Counted from the first letter of the stretch, positions 24,376 to 32,256 are shown. The stretch: DNA of 32,256 nt from Geoalkalibacter ferrihydriticus DSM 17813 (GCF_000820505.1 NZ_JWJD01000001.1:919593-951848), one strand, 5' to 3'. Numbers and translations are program-made. Notes: generated by a model not told the origin, from the letters alone.

Positions 24376-26640
24376 TTAGAGACACACCCGCAGCACTTGG
24401 TTGAGATCGGTGATTCCCTGGAACACCTTATGGATGCCGTCCATGCGCAGAGTCGTCATGCCGTCGCGGATGGCCTGGTCGCGCAGCTCCTCGGCCATCA
24501 CGCCTTTTTTGATGCCGGCGCGGATCGCCTCGCTGGTCGTGAGCAGTTCGTGAATGGCGATGCGGCCGCTGTAGCCGGTCTGGTGGCAGTCGCGGCAACC
24601 CACGGCGCGCATCAGGGTGAGGTCTTCACTGTAGGCGGGCATCCCGCGGGCCGCGAACCATTCTTCACCGTAGGCATGCACCAGATTGTCGTATTCCGCG
24701 CGGTTCGGGGTATAGGGCGCGCGGCACTGCACGCACAGGCGCCGCGCCAGACGCTGGGCGAGAATGCCGAGCATGGCGTCGGCGAAGTTGTAGGGGTCCA
24801 TGCCCATCTCGATGAGGCGCACCACGGTCTCAGGGGCGCTGTTGGTGTGCAGGGTACTGAATACCAGATGGCCGGTCAGGGATGCTTCAATGGCGGTCTT
24901 CGCGGTTTCCGCGTCGCGCATTTCGCCGATCATGATGACATCGGGGTCGGCGCGCAGGAAGGAACGCAGCGCCTCCTTGAAACCGAAACCGATTTTCGCG
25001 TGTACCTGCACCTGGCGCAGTCCGCTCTGGGTGATTTCCACCGGGTCTTCCGCCGTCCAGATCTTGCGGTCGGGTTTGTTTATATGACCCAGGGCCGAGT
25101 GCAGGCTGGTGGTCTTGCCCGAACCGGTGGGACCGACGCACAGGATGATCCCGTAGGGCTTGGTTAGAATGCGCTCGAACTCTTCGATGTTGCTGTCGCT
25201 GAAGCCCATCTGATTCAGAGGCAGGGGTTTGGATGAGGCGAGGATGCGCAGCACCGCGTCTTCGTTGCCGCCTACCGTGGGGGTGATTTCGACGCGGTAT
25301 TCGATTTTTTTACCTTCATAGCGCAGCAGGATTTTTCCGCTTTGCGGACGGCGATGTTCCGCGATGTCGAGCCGCGACATGATCTTGACGCGGGCGATGA
25401 CCGCGTGACGATAGGCCGGGGAAATCTTGTGCACCACCTGGCAGACGCCGTCGATACGGTAGCGCACTCCCAGAGGCTGCTTGCCCAGGCCCGGCTCGAA
25501 ATGAATGTCGGAGACGCCCTTTTTGTACCCGTCGATGAGAATCTTATTGACCAGATTGATGATCTGCGAATCGGACTCATTGAACTGCGAATCCTCGCCC
25601 TCTTCATTCTCGACTTCCGCGGCCTCGGAAAGTTCGCCGATCAGGTCACGCACCTGGCTTTCGGTCTTGACGTAGAAACTCTCCAGAGCCTGGGTGATCT
25701 GTTCGCTGCACGCGACCACCAACTCGATCTGCAGATCGCTGGTGAAACGCAGATTGTCGCCGATGGTGGGATCCGTGGGCTGGGAGGTCGCCACCGTCAG
25801 TACCCGACCGCGCACCTCGACGGGCAGCACCCGCATGCGCACCGCCACTTCGCGGGGCAGAGCCTCCAGGGCATCGGGGCTCGGCTCGAGGTTTTCGAGA
25901 TCGATGAAACGCAGGCCGAATTTGGTCGCGAGGGCCGAAAGCAACTGCGTTTCGGTAATCAGGCCTTTTTCAATGAGCAGGGTGCCGATGCGCTTTTTCT
26001 TGCCCTTTTCCTGGGTGGACAAGGCTTCTTCGACCTGCTCGCGGGTCACCAGGCCGGCGGCGACAAGGATGTCGCCGACCCGTATATTCTTCGGGACTCG
26101 ACCCATGTCGCCGCGCACTGTATCGACTTCGCGGTCGATGGTGCTCTGGGGGATGTGCTGCTGCTCCGCGATAATCTCTCCGACCCGACGGGTGCGCAGT
26201 TTCTGCTGTTCGAGCAGGGTCAGGTTCATGGTCTGTTCGTCGATGAGACCCTGGTCGCGCAGGATATTGCCGATGGGCCGTTCCTGGGGCTGGGTGCGAA
26301 CGCCGTGAAAAGTGAAAAAAATGCTTTTGAAGGGGCTGTCGCGGTCAATGGGCAAGCCGTAAAAGCCCAGGGGATATTTTTCCCGGCCCATGACCTGAAC
26401 ACGGAATTTTTCTCCCGTGGCGGTTTCCACCTCCTCGGCGGGGTGCGCTCCGGCGTCGGATGCTGATGCGGCCTTACCGTGCAATTTGATGCAGCACAGA
26501 TCATACAATGGATAGGCCAGGCGCAGATCCTGATCGGGCAGCGTGATTTCGATTTCATTTTCGCGCGGTTGAAAAGGACGGGCGAGCCGCGCCGCGGTTT
26601 CGCCGCCGTCCATGAATGTCAGTGTCAGGTTTTGCTCCAT
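24376..26640 (-). CDS. GspE/PilB-family secretion or pilus assembly ATPase with extra N-terminal domain
   Basis: The protein has 754 residues. The first ~115 residues (FMDGGETAARLARPFQP..., ending FFTFHGVRTQ) form an extension absent from ordinary PilB. Residues 120-325 hold MshEN-like repeats (IGNILRDQGLI, VGDILVAAGLV, RIGTLLIEKGLI), a module that binds cyclic di-GMP in some relatives. The ATPase core has Walker A GPTGSGKTT (503-511), Walker B DPDVIMIGEMRD (565-576), His box HLVFSTLHTN, and a zinc-type tetracysteine Cys636/639/682/685. It should drive assembly of a type IV pilus or type II secretion pseudopilus from the cytoplasmic side of the membrane. No other pilus gene is nearby. GAGG precedes the start, and a likely sigma-54 promoter lies at 26740-26755. 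The CRDCH stretch is part of the zinc site, not a heme site. Confidence 0.93.
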   Translation of the reverse strand: MEQNLTLTFMDGGETAARLARPFQPRENEIEITLPDQDLRLAYPLYDLCCIKLHGKAASASDAGAHPAEEVETATGEKFRVQVMGREKYPLGFYGLPIDRDSPFKSIFFTFHGVRTQPQERPIGNILRDQGLIDEQTMNLTLLEQQKLRTRRVGEIIAEQQHIPQSTIDREVDTVRGDMGRVPKNIRVGDILVAAGLVTREQVEEALSTQEKGKKKRIGTLLIEKGLITETQLLSALATKFGLRFIDLENLEPSPDALEALPREVAVRMRVLPVEVRGRVLTVATSQPTDPTIGDNLRFTSDLQIELVVACSEQITQALESFYVKTESQVRDLIGELSEAAEVENEEGEDSQFNESDSQIINLVNKILIDGYKKGVSDIHFEPGLGKQPLGVRYRIDGVCQVVHKISPAYRHAVIARVKIMSRLDIAEHRRPQSGKILLRYEGKKIEYRVEITPTVGGNEDAVLRILASSKPLPLNQMGFSDSNIEEFERILTKPYGIILCVGPTGSGKTTSLHSALGHINKPDRKIWTAEDPVEITQSGLRQVQVHAKIGFGFKEALRSFLRADPDVIMIGEMRDAETAKTAIEASLTGHLVFSTLHTNSAPETVVRLIEMGMDPYNFADAMLGILAQRLARRLCVQCRAPYTPNRAEYDNLVHAYGEEWFAARGMPAYSEDLTLMRAVGCRDCHQTGYSGRIAIHELLTTSEAIRAGIKKGVMAEELRDQAIRDGMTTLRMDGIHKVFQGITDLNQVLRVCL

Positions 26641-26739
26641 GGATACCTCGCATTCAGCCTGTTTGGTGGACGCACCTCGTCCGCCGTCCAGTCGAAAAGT
26701 TGACGCTGGACGAAAAAAGAGGGAATGTGAAAAGGTTAA

Positions 26740-26755
26740 TGCAAAAGTCGCACCA
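26740..26755 (-). promoter_or_regulatory. Likely sigma-54 promoter of the PilB-like gene
   Basis: The minus strand reads TGGTGCGACTTTTGCA. GG and GC are ten bases apart and TTGCA is a perfect -12 element; the -24 element has two departures from TGGCAC. The predicted transcription start near 26729 gives a leader of about 90 bases. Confidence 0.65.
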
Positions 26756-26861
26756 GGGTGTGCGGCCCAGGATCTAACCCCCCGCGATCCCCCCTTGTCA
26801 GGGGATGTTTGAAAGGGCGTTGTCGGGAGAACCTGGGAGCTGGGGGGCGTAAGGAACGCCG

Positions 26862-27941
26862 TCAGCTGTTGGTGGTTGACGGGGCGATGCCGGCATATTC
26901 GAGAAAACTCTGGGGTGGGATGTAGACCGATTGCTCCGCCAGCAGCGCCGCGATTTCCCGCGGTCCGTAATAGCGGGTGTCGAGAGCCCTTCCGCGCAGC
27001 AGTTTAAAGCCGAATTGGGGGATGAAGGTGTTGTGTTTGATGGTTTGATCCAGGGTCAGACCCGCCACCACGAAAATGTTGCGGTCACTGCCATTGAAAA
27101 GATCTGTCAGATAAGCGGCCAGTTGGTGAAACTGACACCAGGTGTTGAGGTCGGCGATGCGGCGGTGGGGGTAGGGGGAGCTGACCGCATCGGGCAGATG
27201 TGGGAATAAGGACAATTCGAGCATTGTCAGGGGATCGCGGCTGCCGGTATCGAGAAGTTTGCGGAAACTGAAGGTTTGCGCATCGAGGAGGTTGCCGATA
27301 GCCGTGCGGGTGTCGGGCCAGCCGGCCAGAGATTCGGCGTGGCGCGCGGCAAAGGCCGGGTTGAGGCGAAAGAAATGACCATGGCCGCTCTCGCCCAGGG
27401 GCTCGCCGGAGACCAGGGCAGGCAGGTGCAGCATGATACGCGCCGTGGTTCCGGCGGCTTTGGGCAGCAGGTATTTGTAGGGGATGTCCAGCACCAGTTC
27501 TCCCGCACGGCGCTCCAGGGTGATCAGGTCCTCCGCACGCCGGTAGGCGCGCAGATAGCCGTCGAGAACCTGGAGCAGTTTGCCGCAGCAATGCGCCATC
27601 TTGCCGTGAACGCGCTGCACGACGCCGATTCCGTTGTGTTCGTGAGCGCCGAGGTGGCTGCCGCCGAGGATGACCAGGTCGCGCCCGTGTTCGGACGCCG
27701 GTCTTACTTTAGAGGGGTCGAGCAGGGCCCCGACCCGGCCGAGATTGAACACCGGACAGTCGAAAAAATAGCCGAACAGGGCTTTCTTGATCATCTGGGT
27801 TTCATCGGAGCACTGCCACACCGCCGGCAGGGTGCCGCTGAAGCCGTGCCTGTCGGCCAGGGAGCGCATGCGGCCGAAAAGATCCATCAGCTCCAGGGCG
27901 GGTTGGTCGAGAAGGTCTGCAGAAGGCGGAGCGATGGACAT
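26862..27941 (-). CDS. LCIB-like beta-carbonic-anhydrase-fold protein (probable)
   Basis: The protein has 359 residues from the start at 27941, supported by AAAGGA eight bases upstream; an open frame continues to 28169 but through a repeat. Several spaced motifs resemble algal LCIB/LCIC proteins, whose core is a beta-carbonic-anhydrase fold: Cys44-x-Asp46 (QCSDET), FNLGRVGAL at 65-73, LVILGGSHLGAHEHNGIGVV around His96, and HCCGKLLQVL with Cys118/Cys119. Cys44, His96 and Cys119 are spaced like a zinc site. The later NIFVVAGLTLDQ...HNTFIPQFGF resembles the closing strand region of the fold. The middle third (PYKYLLPKAAGTTARIML...) has no counterpart I recognise. It is soluble, with no signal or membrane segment. 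The alignment is from memory; enzyme activity is unproven, and conserved-but-inactive LCIB relatives exist. Confidence 0.5.
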   Translation of the reverse strand: MSIAPPSADLLDQPALELMDLFGRMRSLADRHGFSGTLPAVWQCSDETQMIKKALFGYFFDCPVFNLGRVGALLDPSKVRPASEHGRDLVILGGSHLGAHEHNGIGVVQRVHGKMAHCCGKLLQVLDGYLRAYRRAEDLITLERRAGELVLDIPYKYLLPKAAGTTARIMLHLPALVSGEPLGESGHGHFFRLNPAFAARHAESLAGWPDTRTAIGNLLDAQTFSFRKLLDTGSRDPLTMLELSLFPHLPDAVSSPYPHRRIADLNTWCQFHQLAAYLTDLFNGSDRNIFVVAGLTLDQTIKHNTFIPQFGFKLLRGRALDTRYYGPREIAALLAEQSVYIPPQSFLEYAGIAPSTTNS

Positions 27942-27973
27942 AGGCGACATCCTTTGGTTGAAGAATGTCCTAT

Positions 27974-28002
27974 TTTGTAACATTGTTCTAATATTTCCGC
28001 AA
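27974..28002 (-). promoter_or_regulatory. Candidate promoter of the LCIB-like gene
   Basis: On the minus strand TTGCGG (28002-27997), 17 bases, then TACAAA (27979-27974), in a local AT-rich stretch 32 bases before the start codon. Confidence 0.4.
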
Positions 28003-28023
28003 TGGAAAAACCAAAAACGGTCG

Positions 28024-28102
28024 TAACTGTTCAGCTTGCGCCGCAGGCGAGTTTTCACCGCAAGCGATGCCGCCGCGGTCTGCGGCGCAAGCTGAGCAGT
28101 TA
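28024..28102. repeat. 79-base inverted repeat with 23-base arms
   Basis: Arms 28024-28046 and 28080-28102 are complementary at 22 of 23 positions (TAACTGTTCAGCTTGCGCCG plus CAG against its mirror), around a 33-base loop. It starts eight bases after the stop codon of the TRIC-type gene, and on the minus strand a T-rich stretch comes about seven bases after the stem. It could be a terminator, an mRNA-end stabiliser, or a member of a dispersed repeat family. Confidence 0.85.
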
Positions 28103-28110
28103 CCCGGATT

Positions 28111-28716
28111 TTATTCTTTGGCGCGTGGTAGCGCCCAATTGAAGCGGATCGCCAGCAGGCGGACAACAATCACCACCGAAGCCGAACTCAGTGCGGCAAA
28201 GGTCGGTGCAACCTCGAAACGGTGCAGCAGCACCAGTAGCACCGCCCCGGCGATGCACGCCGAGGCATAGACCTCCTTGCGCAGAATCAGCGGTACCTGG
28301 TTGCACAGCACGTCACGGACCACGCCCCCCGCCGTCGCGGTCATCACCCCCAGAACCACCGCCCCGAGAAAACCTGTCTCAAAGGCAAGCGCCTTGCTGG
28401 TGCCGATGACCACAAAGGTTCCCAGTCCCACCGCATCGAAATATAGCAGGGGATGCTGGATGAATTCCATGCGTCGATGGCAGAAAAACACCACCAGCGC
28501 CACAACAATGGAAATGTAAAGGTAGGTTTCGTCTTTAAAGGAAAAAGGCGGGAAGTCACCGAGCAGGATATCGCGCAGGGTGCCGCCGCCGGTGGCGGTG
28601 ACCACCCCCAGGACCAGGACGCCGAGCAGATCCATGCGCCGGCGCACACCGGCCCAGGCTCCCGAGGCGGCAAAGGCGGCGGTACCGATGAGATCGAGGA
28701 GGTAAAGCAGGCTCAT
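28111..28716 (-). CDS. TRIC/UPF0126-family membrane protein
   Basis: The protein has 201 residues, normal length. The start at 28716 has GGAG eight bases upstream; a frame extending to 28842 adds an unsupported stretch. Seven hydrophobic helices arranged as an internal duplication: GTAAFAASGAWAG with VVTATGGGTLRDILLGD in the first half, and GTFVVIGTSKAL with VMTATAGGVVRDVLCNQ in the second. The paired GGxxRD turns are the family signature. Relatives are trimeric cation (potassium) channels; E. coli YadS and YicG belong here. It is transcribed away from the large cytochrome gene. Its physiological role here is unknown. Confidence 0.92.
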   Translation of the reverse strand: MSLLYLLDLIGTAAFAASGAWAGVRRRMDLLGVLVLGVVTATGGGTLRDILLGDFPPFSFKDETYLYISIVVALVVFFCHRRMEFIQHPLLYFDAVGLGTFVVIGTSKALAFETGFLGAVVLGVMTATAGGVVRDVLCNQVPLILRKEVYASACIAGAVLLVLLHRFEVAPTFAALSSASVVIVVRLLAIRFNWALPRAKE

Positions 28717-28815
28717 GGGCGAGTCTCCATGGAAAAATTCGATGGTAATCGGCGGCGAAGCTGAAATCAAGAAACAAGTTGGAAAAAAGATTAAAATGAG
28801 AACATTTGATCGGCT

Positions 28816-28832
28816 TAGGATTGTCTTTTGCA
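28816..28832 (+). promoter_or_regulatory. Weak sigma-54-like site before the large cytochrome
   Basis: GG (28818-28819), exactly ten bases, then GC (28830-28831) within TTTTGCA. The -12 half is good; the -24 half (AGGATT) keeps only GG. If used, transcription would begin near 28843, leaving a leader of about 200 bases. Confidence 0.3.
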
Positions 28833-28961
28833 TTGAAGTCATGCAGGTTTGATGATTTTAATCCCGGCGGGTCGCTCCAGAGCATGCAAGGCAGGAAAAC
28901 CAGGCGATTTTTCGCCCTGCGCGAATGCACGGAAGCGATACCGTGAAATTGCCGACACCTT

Positions 28962-28973
28962 GGCCATATGGCC
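28962..28973. promoter_or_regulatory. 12-base palindrome before the large cytochrome
   Basis: GGCCATATGGCC is a perfect palindrome about 70 bases upstream of the start codon, well placed for a dimeric regulator. No regulator can be named. Confidence 0.3.
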
Positions 28974-29041
28974 GAAATTGTTTCTCAAGAGGGCGGCGCC
29001 TGGATCCGGTGATCGGTTCGGCCGGCAGGAGGTCAGAAAAA

Positions 29042-32000
29042 ATGAATTTGGCTCACGGAAAACTTTTTTGGGGACTGTTGCTCGGACTTTGCTTGTTGGC
29101 GTCGCCGGGTCAGGCGACGGTGGTGCATAATTTCGATTGCAAGAACTGCCATAAAGTCGGGGTGAGCTTCACCGATCTGGGCCAGGGTAGCACGAATCTC
29201 TGCCTGCAATGCCACAAGGAAGGCGCCGGCTCCATCCTCATGCTCGACGGCAGCTACAAATCACCCGGCGGCCGCTTTGCTCCAGGCGATGCCAGCAATG
29301 CCATGGGTTCTTATCCGGACGGACTGGCCGAAGGCGCCCAGACCTCGCATATTTGGGCGAGCCCCGACGTCAACGCCGCCGCCGGTGCCCAGGCGCCCAG
29401 TGATCGACGCTTTTATGGGCGCTACGGCATCTCCACCGGCAAACTCACTTGTCAGCGTTGCCACGACCCCCACAGCCGCGATCCGGAAAACACCAAGATT
29501 CTACGCCTCGGCGCGGGCAGCCGCGACCAGATGTGCATCGAGTGCCACGCGCCCTGGGTGGTGGGCAGCGAGGACCGGGGCCTGCTCACCCATCCCACCG
29601 TGGAGAGCTATGCGGTGGTGGCGGCCGCCCAGCCCGACAAATACCGGTCCGTGGAAGATGTCGAGGCCTGGCCCGGCGACATCCAGCTGCTCGATAACGG
29701 CGGCGTGGGCTGCGCGTCCTGCCACGGCGTGCATTTCGCCGATTCCAGCTCCGAGACGCCCACCGCGCCGGGACAGGCCGGTGTCGGCGATGGCAAGCTG
29801 CTGCGCGGCGACGGACCCCAGTCGGCGGGGACCTATCCCCTGTGCCAGGCCTGCCATACTTACAAGCCTCACGGCAGCGCCGCAGAAGAAATCAGTTGCC
29901 TGGTGTGTCACAGCGGCCATTCCTACAACGCGGGCGAAGTCAATTATTTCGTGCTGCGTAGCCAGACGGAAACCCTGACCTACGGGCCGGTGGGCGGCCT
30001 GCGCTACGCAACGCTGCCCGACGTACACAGCGGCTCCTCGACCATCGCCGCGCAGTGGGCGGGCACTCCCGGGGCGGCAGACGGTTTCTGCGAGCGCTGC
30101 CACGGTGAATTGACCACCATGCCCAACAGTGCGCGCGGGCATATCGAAGGGGAAAACTGCCTGGCCTGCCACAACCACAATGCGGCGGGTATGGAGTTTT
30201 CCTTCGGCGCCAACTGCGCCGACTGCCATGGTTTTCCGCCGTCAGTCAATGTTGCGGGCGGCCCCGACGGCTATGCCTTCGTGGAGGGCGGGCACGACTA
30301 CGCCGCCGACCCCTATTACAAGGATGAAAGCCTCAGTGCCCACACCTCTCACGCCGGTTCTTCAAGTGGTTATGGTTTCACCTGCAATCTGTGCCACAAC
30401 GCCGACGATTTCGCCGCCACCCACAATCAGGGCAGCTTTCAGGATGTGTTTCTGACGGGTAATTCCTTTGACTCCCTGGTCACCGCAGGCGGCATTCTGA
30501 GCCCATCCTATGACCCCTCCGGAGCGGGTACCTGCAGCAACCTCTACTGCCACAGCAGCGGCGGCAAGCACAACCCAGCGGGCAAGACTCTCAGTGATTT
30601 CACCACGGTCAGCGTCTCCTGGGGCGGCGGCAAGGGCACCATCACCAGCTGCAACGCCTGCCACGGCAACGACGCGGCGAGCATGGACGGGCGCAATTCG
30701 AGCGCCCATCTCAAGCATCTGGCCGCGGGCTATGCCTGCAACGTCTGTCATGTAGCCACCGCCGCGAGCGCCATCGGTCTGGTGGATGGCGCCAAAGGCG
30801 CCACCCACGTCGACGGGGTGGTGGATGTGGTGTTTGACGGCGGTTATAACCTGGGCAACGCGCTGCTCGGCGCGGCGACCTATAACAGTGTCGATGGCAG
30901 CTGCGCGGTATTCTGCCATTCCGACGGCCAGGGCAACTACGCCACGCCGGAATGGGGCAATGCCGAAAGCGGTGCTTGCGGCAGCTGTCATGCCGTGGCC
31001 GGGGAAGATTTGAGCGGCAGCCATGCTGTGCACGTGAATGCGGAAGGCGCCAACATCGGCTGCGCGGCCTGTCACGGTGCAGGCGCCGACACGGGCGCCC
31101 ACGCCGGGCACGTCGACGGGGCGCTCACGGTCGATCATGAAACCTGCAACAGCTGCCACGGCGTGGAATCGCCGGAGATCATTCTGGTGTGGGGCAATGC
31201 CGAAAGTGCCGACTGCCTCACCTGCCACACCGGTGCGCAGACCACCGTATATACCGACCGCGACGGTGTGCAACGCACCGCTTCGGCCAAGGGCGTGTAT
31301 TTTTCCGCGGGCCACGGCGCCGCCGCCTTCGCTCAGGTGTGCAACGACTGCCACAGCTTCGAATTCGACCCCGCCCACATGGGCGCGGCCGACACCGCGC
31401 GCCTGCTTACTCTCGACGGCAAGGACTTCAGCAGCGACCCGAGCGGTTTCTGCGGCGTTTGTCACACCTTCGAAGCGCAGGTCCATTACGCCACCAGCGG
31501 CGCCAGCCACGACGCGTCGAGCTGCATCGCCTGCCATGATCCTCACGGTCAGAGCGCAAGCCTTGACGCCATGGTGCGCGCCGAGATCGGCGGGCGTCAG
31601 GTGGTGGGTTTTGCCGACCGCTACGAGCGGTCAAGTTACTATCTGGAGTTGCCCAACCAGGACGGCAACAATCAATACGGCATTTGTCAGGTTTGTCATG
31701 ACGCAGGCAGCGTCAATTATTTCAACCGCACGGTGGAGGCGCCGGCGCACTTTGCCGGAGAATGTCTCAGCTGTCACATGCACGACGGCGAGGAATTCGC
31801 CTTTGCACCCACGGGCTGCAATGGCTGTCACGGCGGCGGCAACAACGATCCGCCCACGGACAATTTCTGGCCCGACGGCGAGCTGCGCGACGGCTACAAT
31901 GTCGCAGATCGCGCAGGCTCCCACGCCCCCCATATCAACGCTATCGGACAGGCTCTTTCAGGGCTCAGCGACGAGGCCTGGGCCGCCTATGGCAACAAAC

Positions 32001-32256
32001 TGACCTACCAGAACGCCGCCTGCATCACCTGCCATCCCGATCCGGGCGGGCGCAACGCCTCGGGCGGTGCCCACTCAGAGCCTGTCGAGGGCCGCACCGA
32101 CGGCGTGGCCGACGTGCATGGCGACGTGTGGAACAACTCCCAGTTCACCGACCTGTACGGCAATGTCGATGTGACCGGCTTCTACAATCCGGTGATTCAG
32201 CGCTGCTCCAACATCGCCTGTCACAGCAACGGCGACTACACCTGGACCTGGTACGA
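29042..32256 (+). CDS. Very large secreted multiheme cytochrome with CxxxxCH motifs, 3' end outside window
   Basis: The frame is open from ATG 29042 to the right edge: 1071 complete codons with no stop. AGGAGG lies nine bases before the start. The N-terminus MNLAHGKLFWGLLLGLCLLA, with SPGQA after it, is an export signal with likely cleavage after Ala24; there is no lipobox. The visible part carries 24 CxxCH motifs, from CKNCH near residue 35 to CITCH, plus three longer-spaced candidates: CSNLYCH at Cys498, CAVFCH at Cys621 and CSNIACH at Cys1055. CxxxxCH followed about 40 residues later by CxxCH (CSNLYCH...CNACH) is the repeat named for Geobacter sulfurreducens proteins (GSu_C4xC__C2xCH). The phrase WGNAES recurs at 30953-30970 and about 31190-31207, before the CGSCH and CLTCH motifs, so internal duplication built part of the protein. 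It is probably periplasmic or extracellular in long-range electron transfer. The partner proteins are out of view. Confidence 0.93.
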   Translation, partial: MNLAHGKLFWGLLLGLCLLASPGQATVVHNFDCKNCHKVGVSFTDLGQGSTNLCLQCHKEGAGSILMLDGSYKSPGGRFAPGDASNAMGSYPDGLAEGAQTSHIWASPDVNAAAGAQAPSDRRFYGRYGISTGKLTCQRCHDPHSRDPENTKILRLGAGSRDQMCIECHAPWVVGSEDRGLLTHPTVESYAVVAAAQPDKYRSVEDVEAWPGDIQLLDNGGVGCASCHGVHFADSSSETPTAPGQAGVGDGKLLRGDGPQSAGTYPLCQACHTYKPHGSAAEEISCLVCHSGHSYNAGEVNYFVLRSQTETLTYGPVGGLRYATLPDVHSGSSTIAAQWAGTPGAADGFCERCHGELTTMPNSARGHIEGENCLACHNHNAAGMEFSFGANCADCHGFPPSVNVAGGPDGYAFVEGGHDYAADPYYKDESLSAHTSHAGSSSGYGFTCNLCHNADDFAATHNQGSFQDVFLTGNSFDSLVTAGGILSPSYDPSGAGTCSNLYCHSSGGKHNPAGKTLSDFTTVSVSWGGGKGTITSCNACHGNDAASMDGRNSSAHLKHLAAGYACNVCHVATAASAIGLVDGAKGATHVDGVVDVVFDGGYNLGNALLGAATYNSVDGSCAVFCHSDGQGNYATPEWGNAESGACGSCHAVAGEDLSGSHAVHVNAEGANIGCAACHGAGADTGAHAGHVDGALTVDHETCNSCHGVESPEIILVWGNAESADCLTCHTGAQTTVYTDRDGVQRTASAKGVYFSAGHGAAAFAQVCNDCHSFEFDPAHMGAADTARLLTLDGKDFSSDPSGFCGVCHTFEAQVHYATSGASHDASSCIACHDPHGQSASLDAMVRAEIGGRQVVGFADRYERSSYYLELPNQDGNNQYGICQVCHDAGSVNYFNRTVEAPAHFAGECLSCHMHDGEEFAFAPTGCNGCHGGGNNDPPTDNFWPDGELRDGYNVADRAGSHAPHINAIGQALSGLSDEAWAAYGNKLTYQNAACITCHPDPGGRNASGGAHSEPVEGRTDGVADVHGDVWNNSQFTDLYGNVDVTGFYNPVIQRCSNIACHSNGDYTWTWY

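Larger units (their letters stand above)
28717..29041. other. Divergent intergenic region before the large cytochrome
   Basis: 325 bases between the TRIC-type gene (-) and the large cytochrome (+). It holds a weak sigma-54-like site at 28816-28832 (GG-N10-GC ending in TTGCA) and a perfect 12-base palindrome GGCCATATGGCC at 28962-28973 about 70 bases before the cytochrome start. A small GGCG/CGCC hairpin lies near 28902-28916. AGGAGG at 29027-29032 is the ribosome site of the cytochrome. No gene was seen. Confidence 0.6.

Noticed and set aside
24571-24606. CRDCH in the PilB-like ATPase as a heme site
   Set aside because: It is part of the conserved tetracysteine zinc site of GspE/PilB ATPases; the protein is cytoplasmic and has no export signal.
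29261-31933. Open frames on both strands inside the large cytochrome
   Set aside because: They are out of frame with 24 evenly spread CxxCH motifs and lack ribosome sites; the cytochrome frame has no stop.

Overview
The window reads as chromosomal DNA of an anaerobic, metal- or electrode-respiring bacterium of the Desulfuromonadales/Geobacterales type (Desulfuromonas- or Geoalkalibacter-like). The genus cannot be fixed from sequence alone. The reasons are four large multiheme c-type cytochromes (two cut by the window edges), one of them with CxxxxCH motifs mixed among CxxCH motifs as in Geobacter-type proteins, an OmcA/MtrC-like decaheme lipoprotein, -24/-12 (sigma-54) promoters, and a GC-rich coding background. 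No rRNA, tRNA or CRISPR array was seen.

Layout. 1-2827 (+): end of a multiheme cytochrome followed by a 13-heme lipoprotein cytochrome, closed by a hairpin and an intrinsic terminator. 2828-3554: gene-free. 3555-5807 (-): decaheme OmcA/MtrC-family lipoprotein with a near-perfect sigma-54 promoter about 215 bases upstream. 6061-7430: a small accessory patch holding a long inverted repeat, a broken hicA-like toxin gene, an intact nucleotidyltransferase/HEPN toxin-antitoxin pair, and several copies of a short sequence beginning GGGACGTTGTTTA. The same sequence forms the inverted ends of a Y1 (REP-associated) transposase gene at 11427-12395. Between these, 7470-11288 (-) is a three-gene signalling operon: sensor kinase, single-receiver regulator, and NtrC-type sigma-54 activator.

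12458-13225 (-) is a small outer-membrane barrel-like protein. 13390-19811 (-) is a complete tripartite efflux operon (TetR regulator, TolC-like protein, membrane-fusion protein, RND pump) with an operator palindrome over its promoter and a terminator at its end. 19951-23307 (-) joins two unrelated arginine decarboxylases (pyruvoyl type and PLP-type SpeA) around an MscS channel; proC (+) diverges from it. 24376-26640 (-) is a PilB/GspE-type ATPase, also behind a likely sigma-54 promoter. 26862-27941 (-) looks like an LCIB-type beta-carbonic-anhydrase-like protein. 28111-28716 (-) is a TRIC/UPF0126 membrane protein, followed by a 79-base inverted repeat. 29042 to the right edge (+) is a very large secreted cytochrome with 24 CxxCH and three longer-spaced heme-like motifs, still open at the edge.

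How it fits together: the cytochromes point to extracellular electron transfer. The sigma-54 promoter and upstream palindrome beside the decaheme gene, with a sigma-54 activator and its kinase nearby, suggest signal-controlled cytochrome expression; this link is inference. The most unusual part is 6300-7430, where a dead toxin gene ends exactly where a transposase-end-like sequence begins and a live toxin-antitoxin pair lies between two such sequences.
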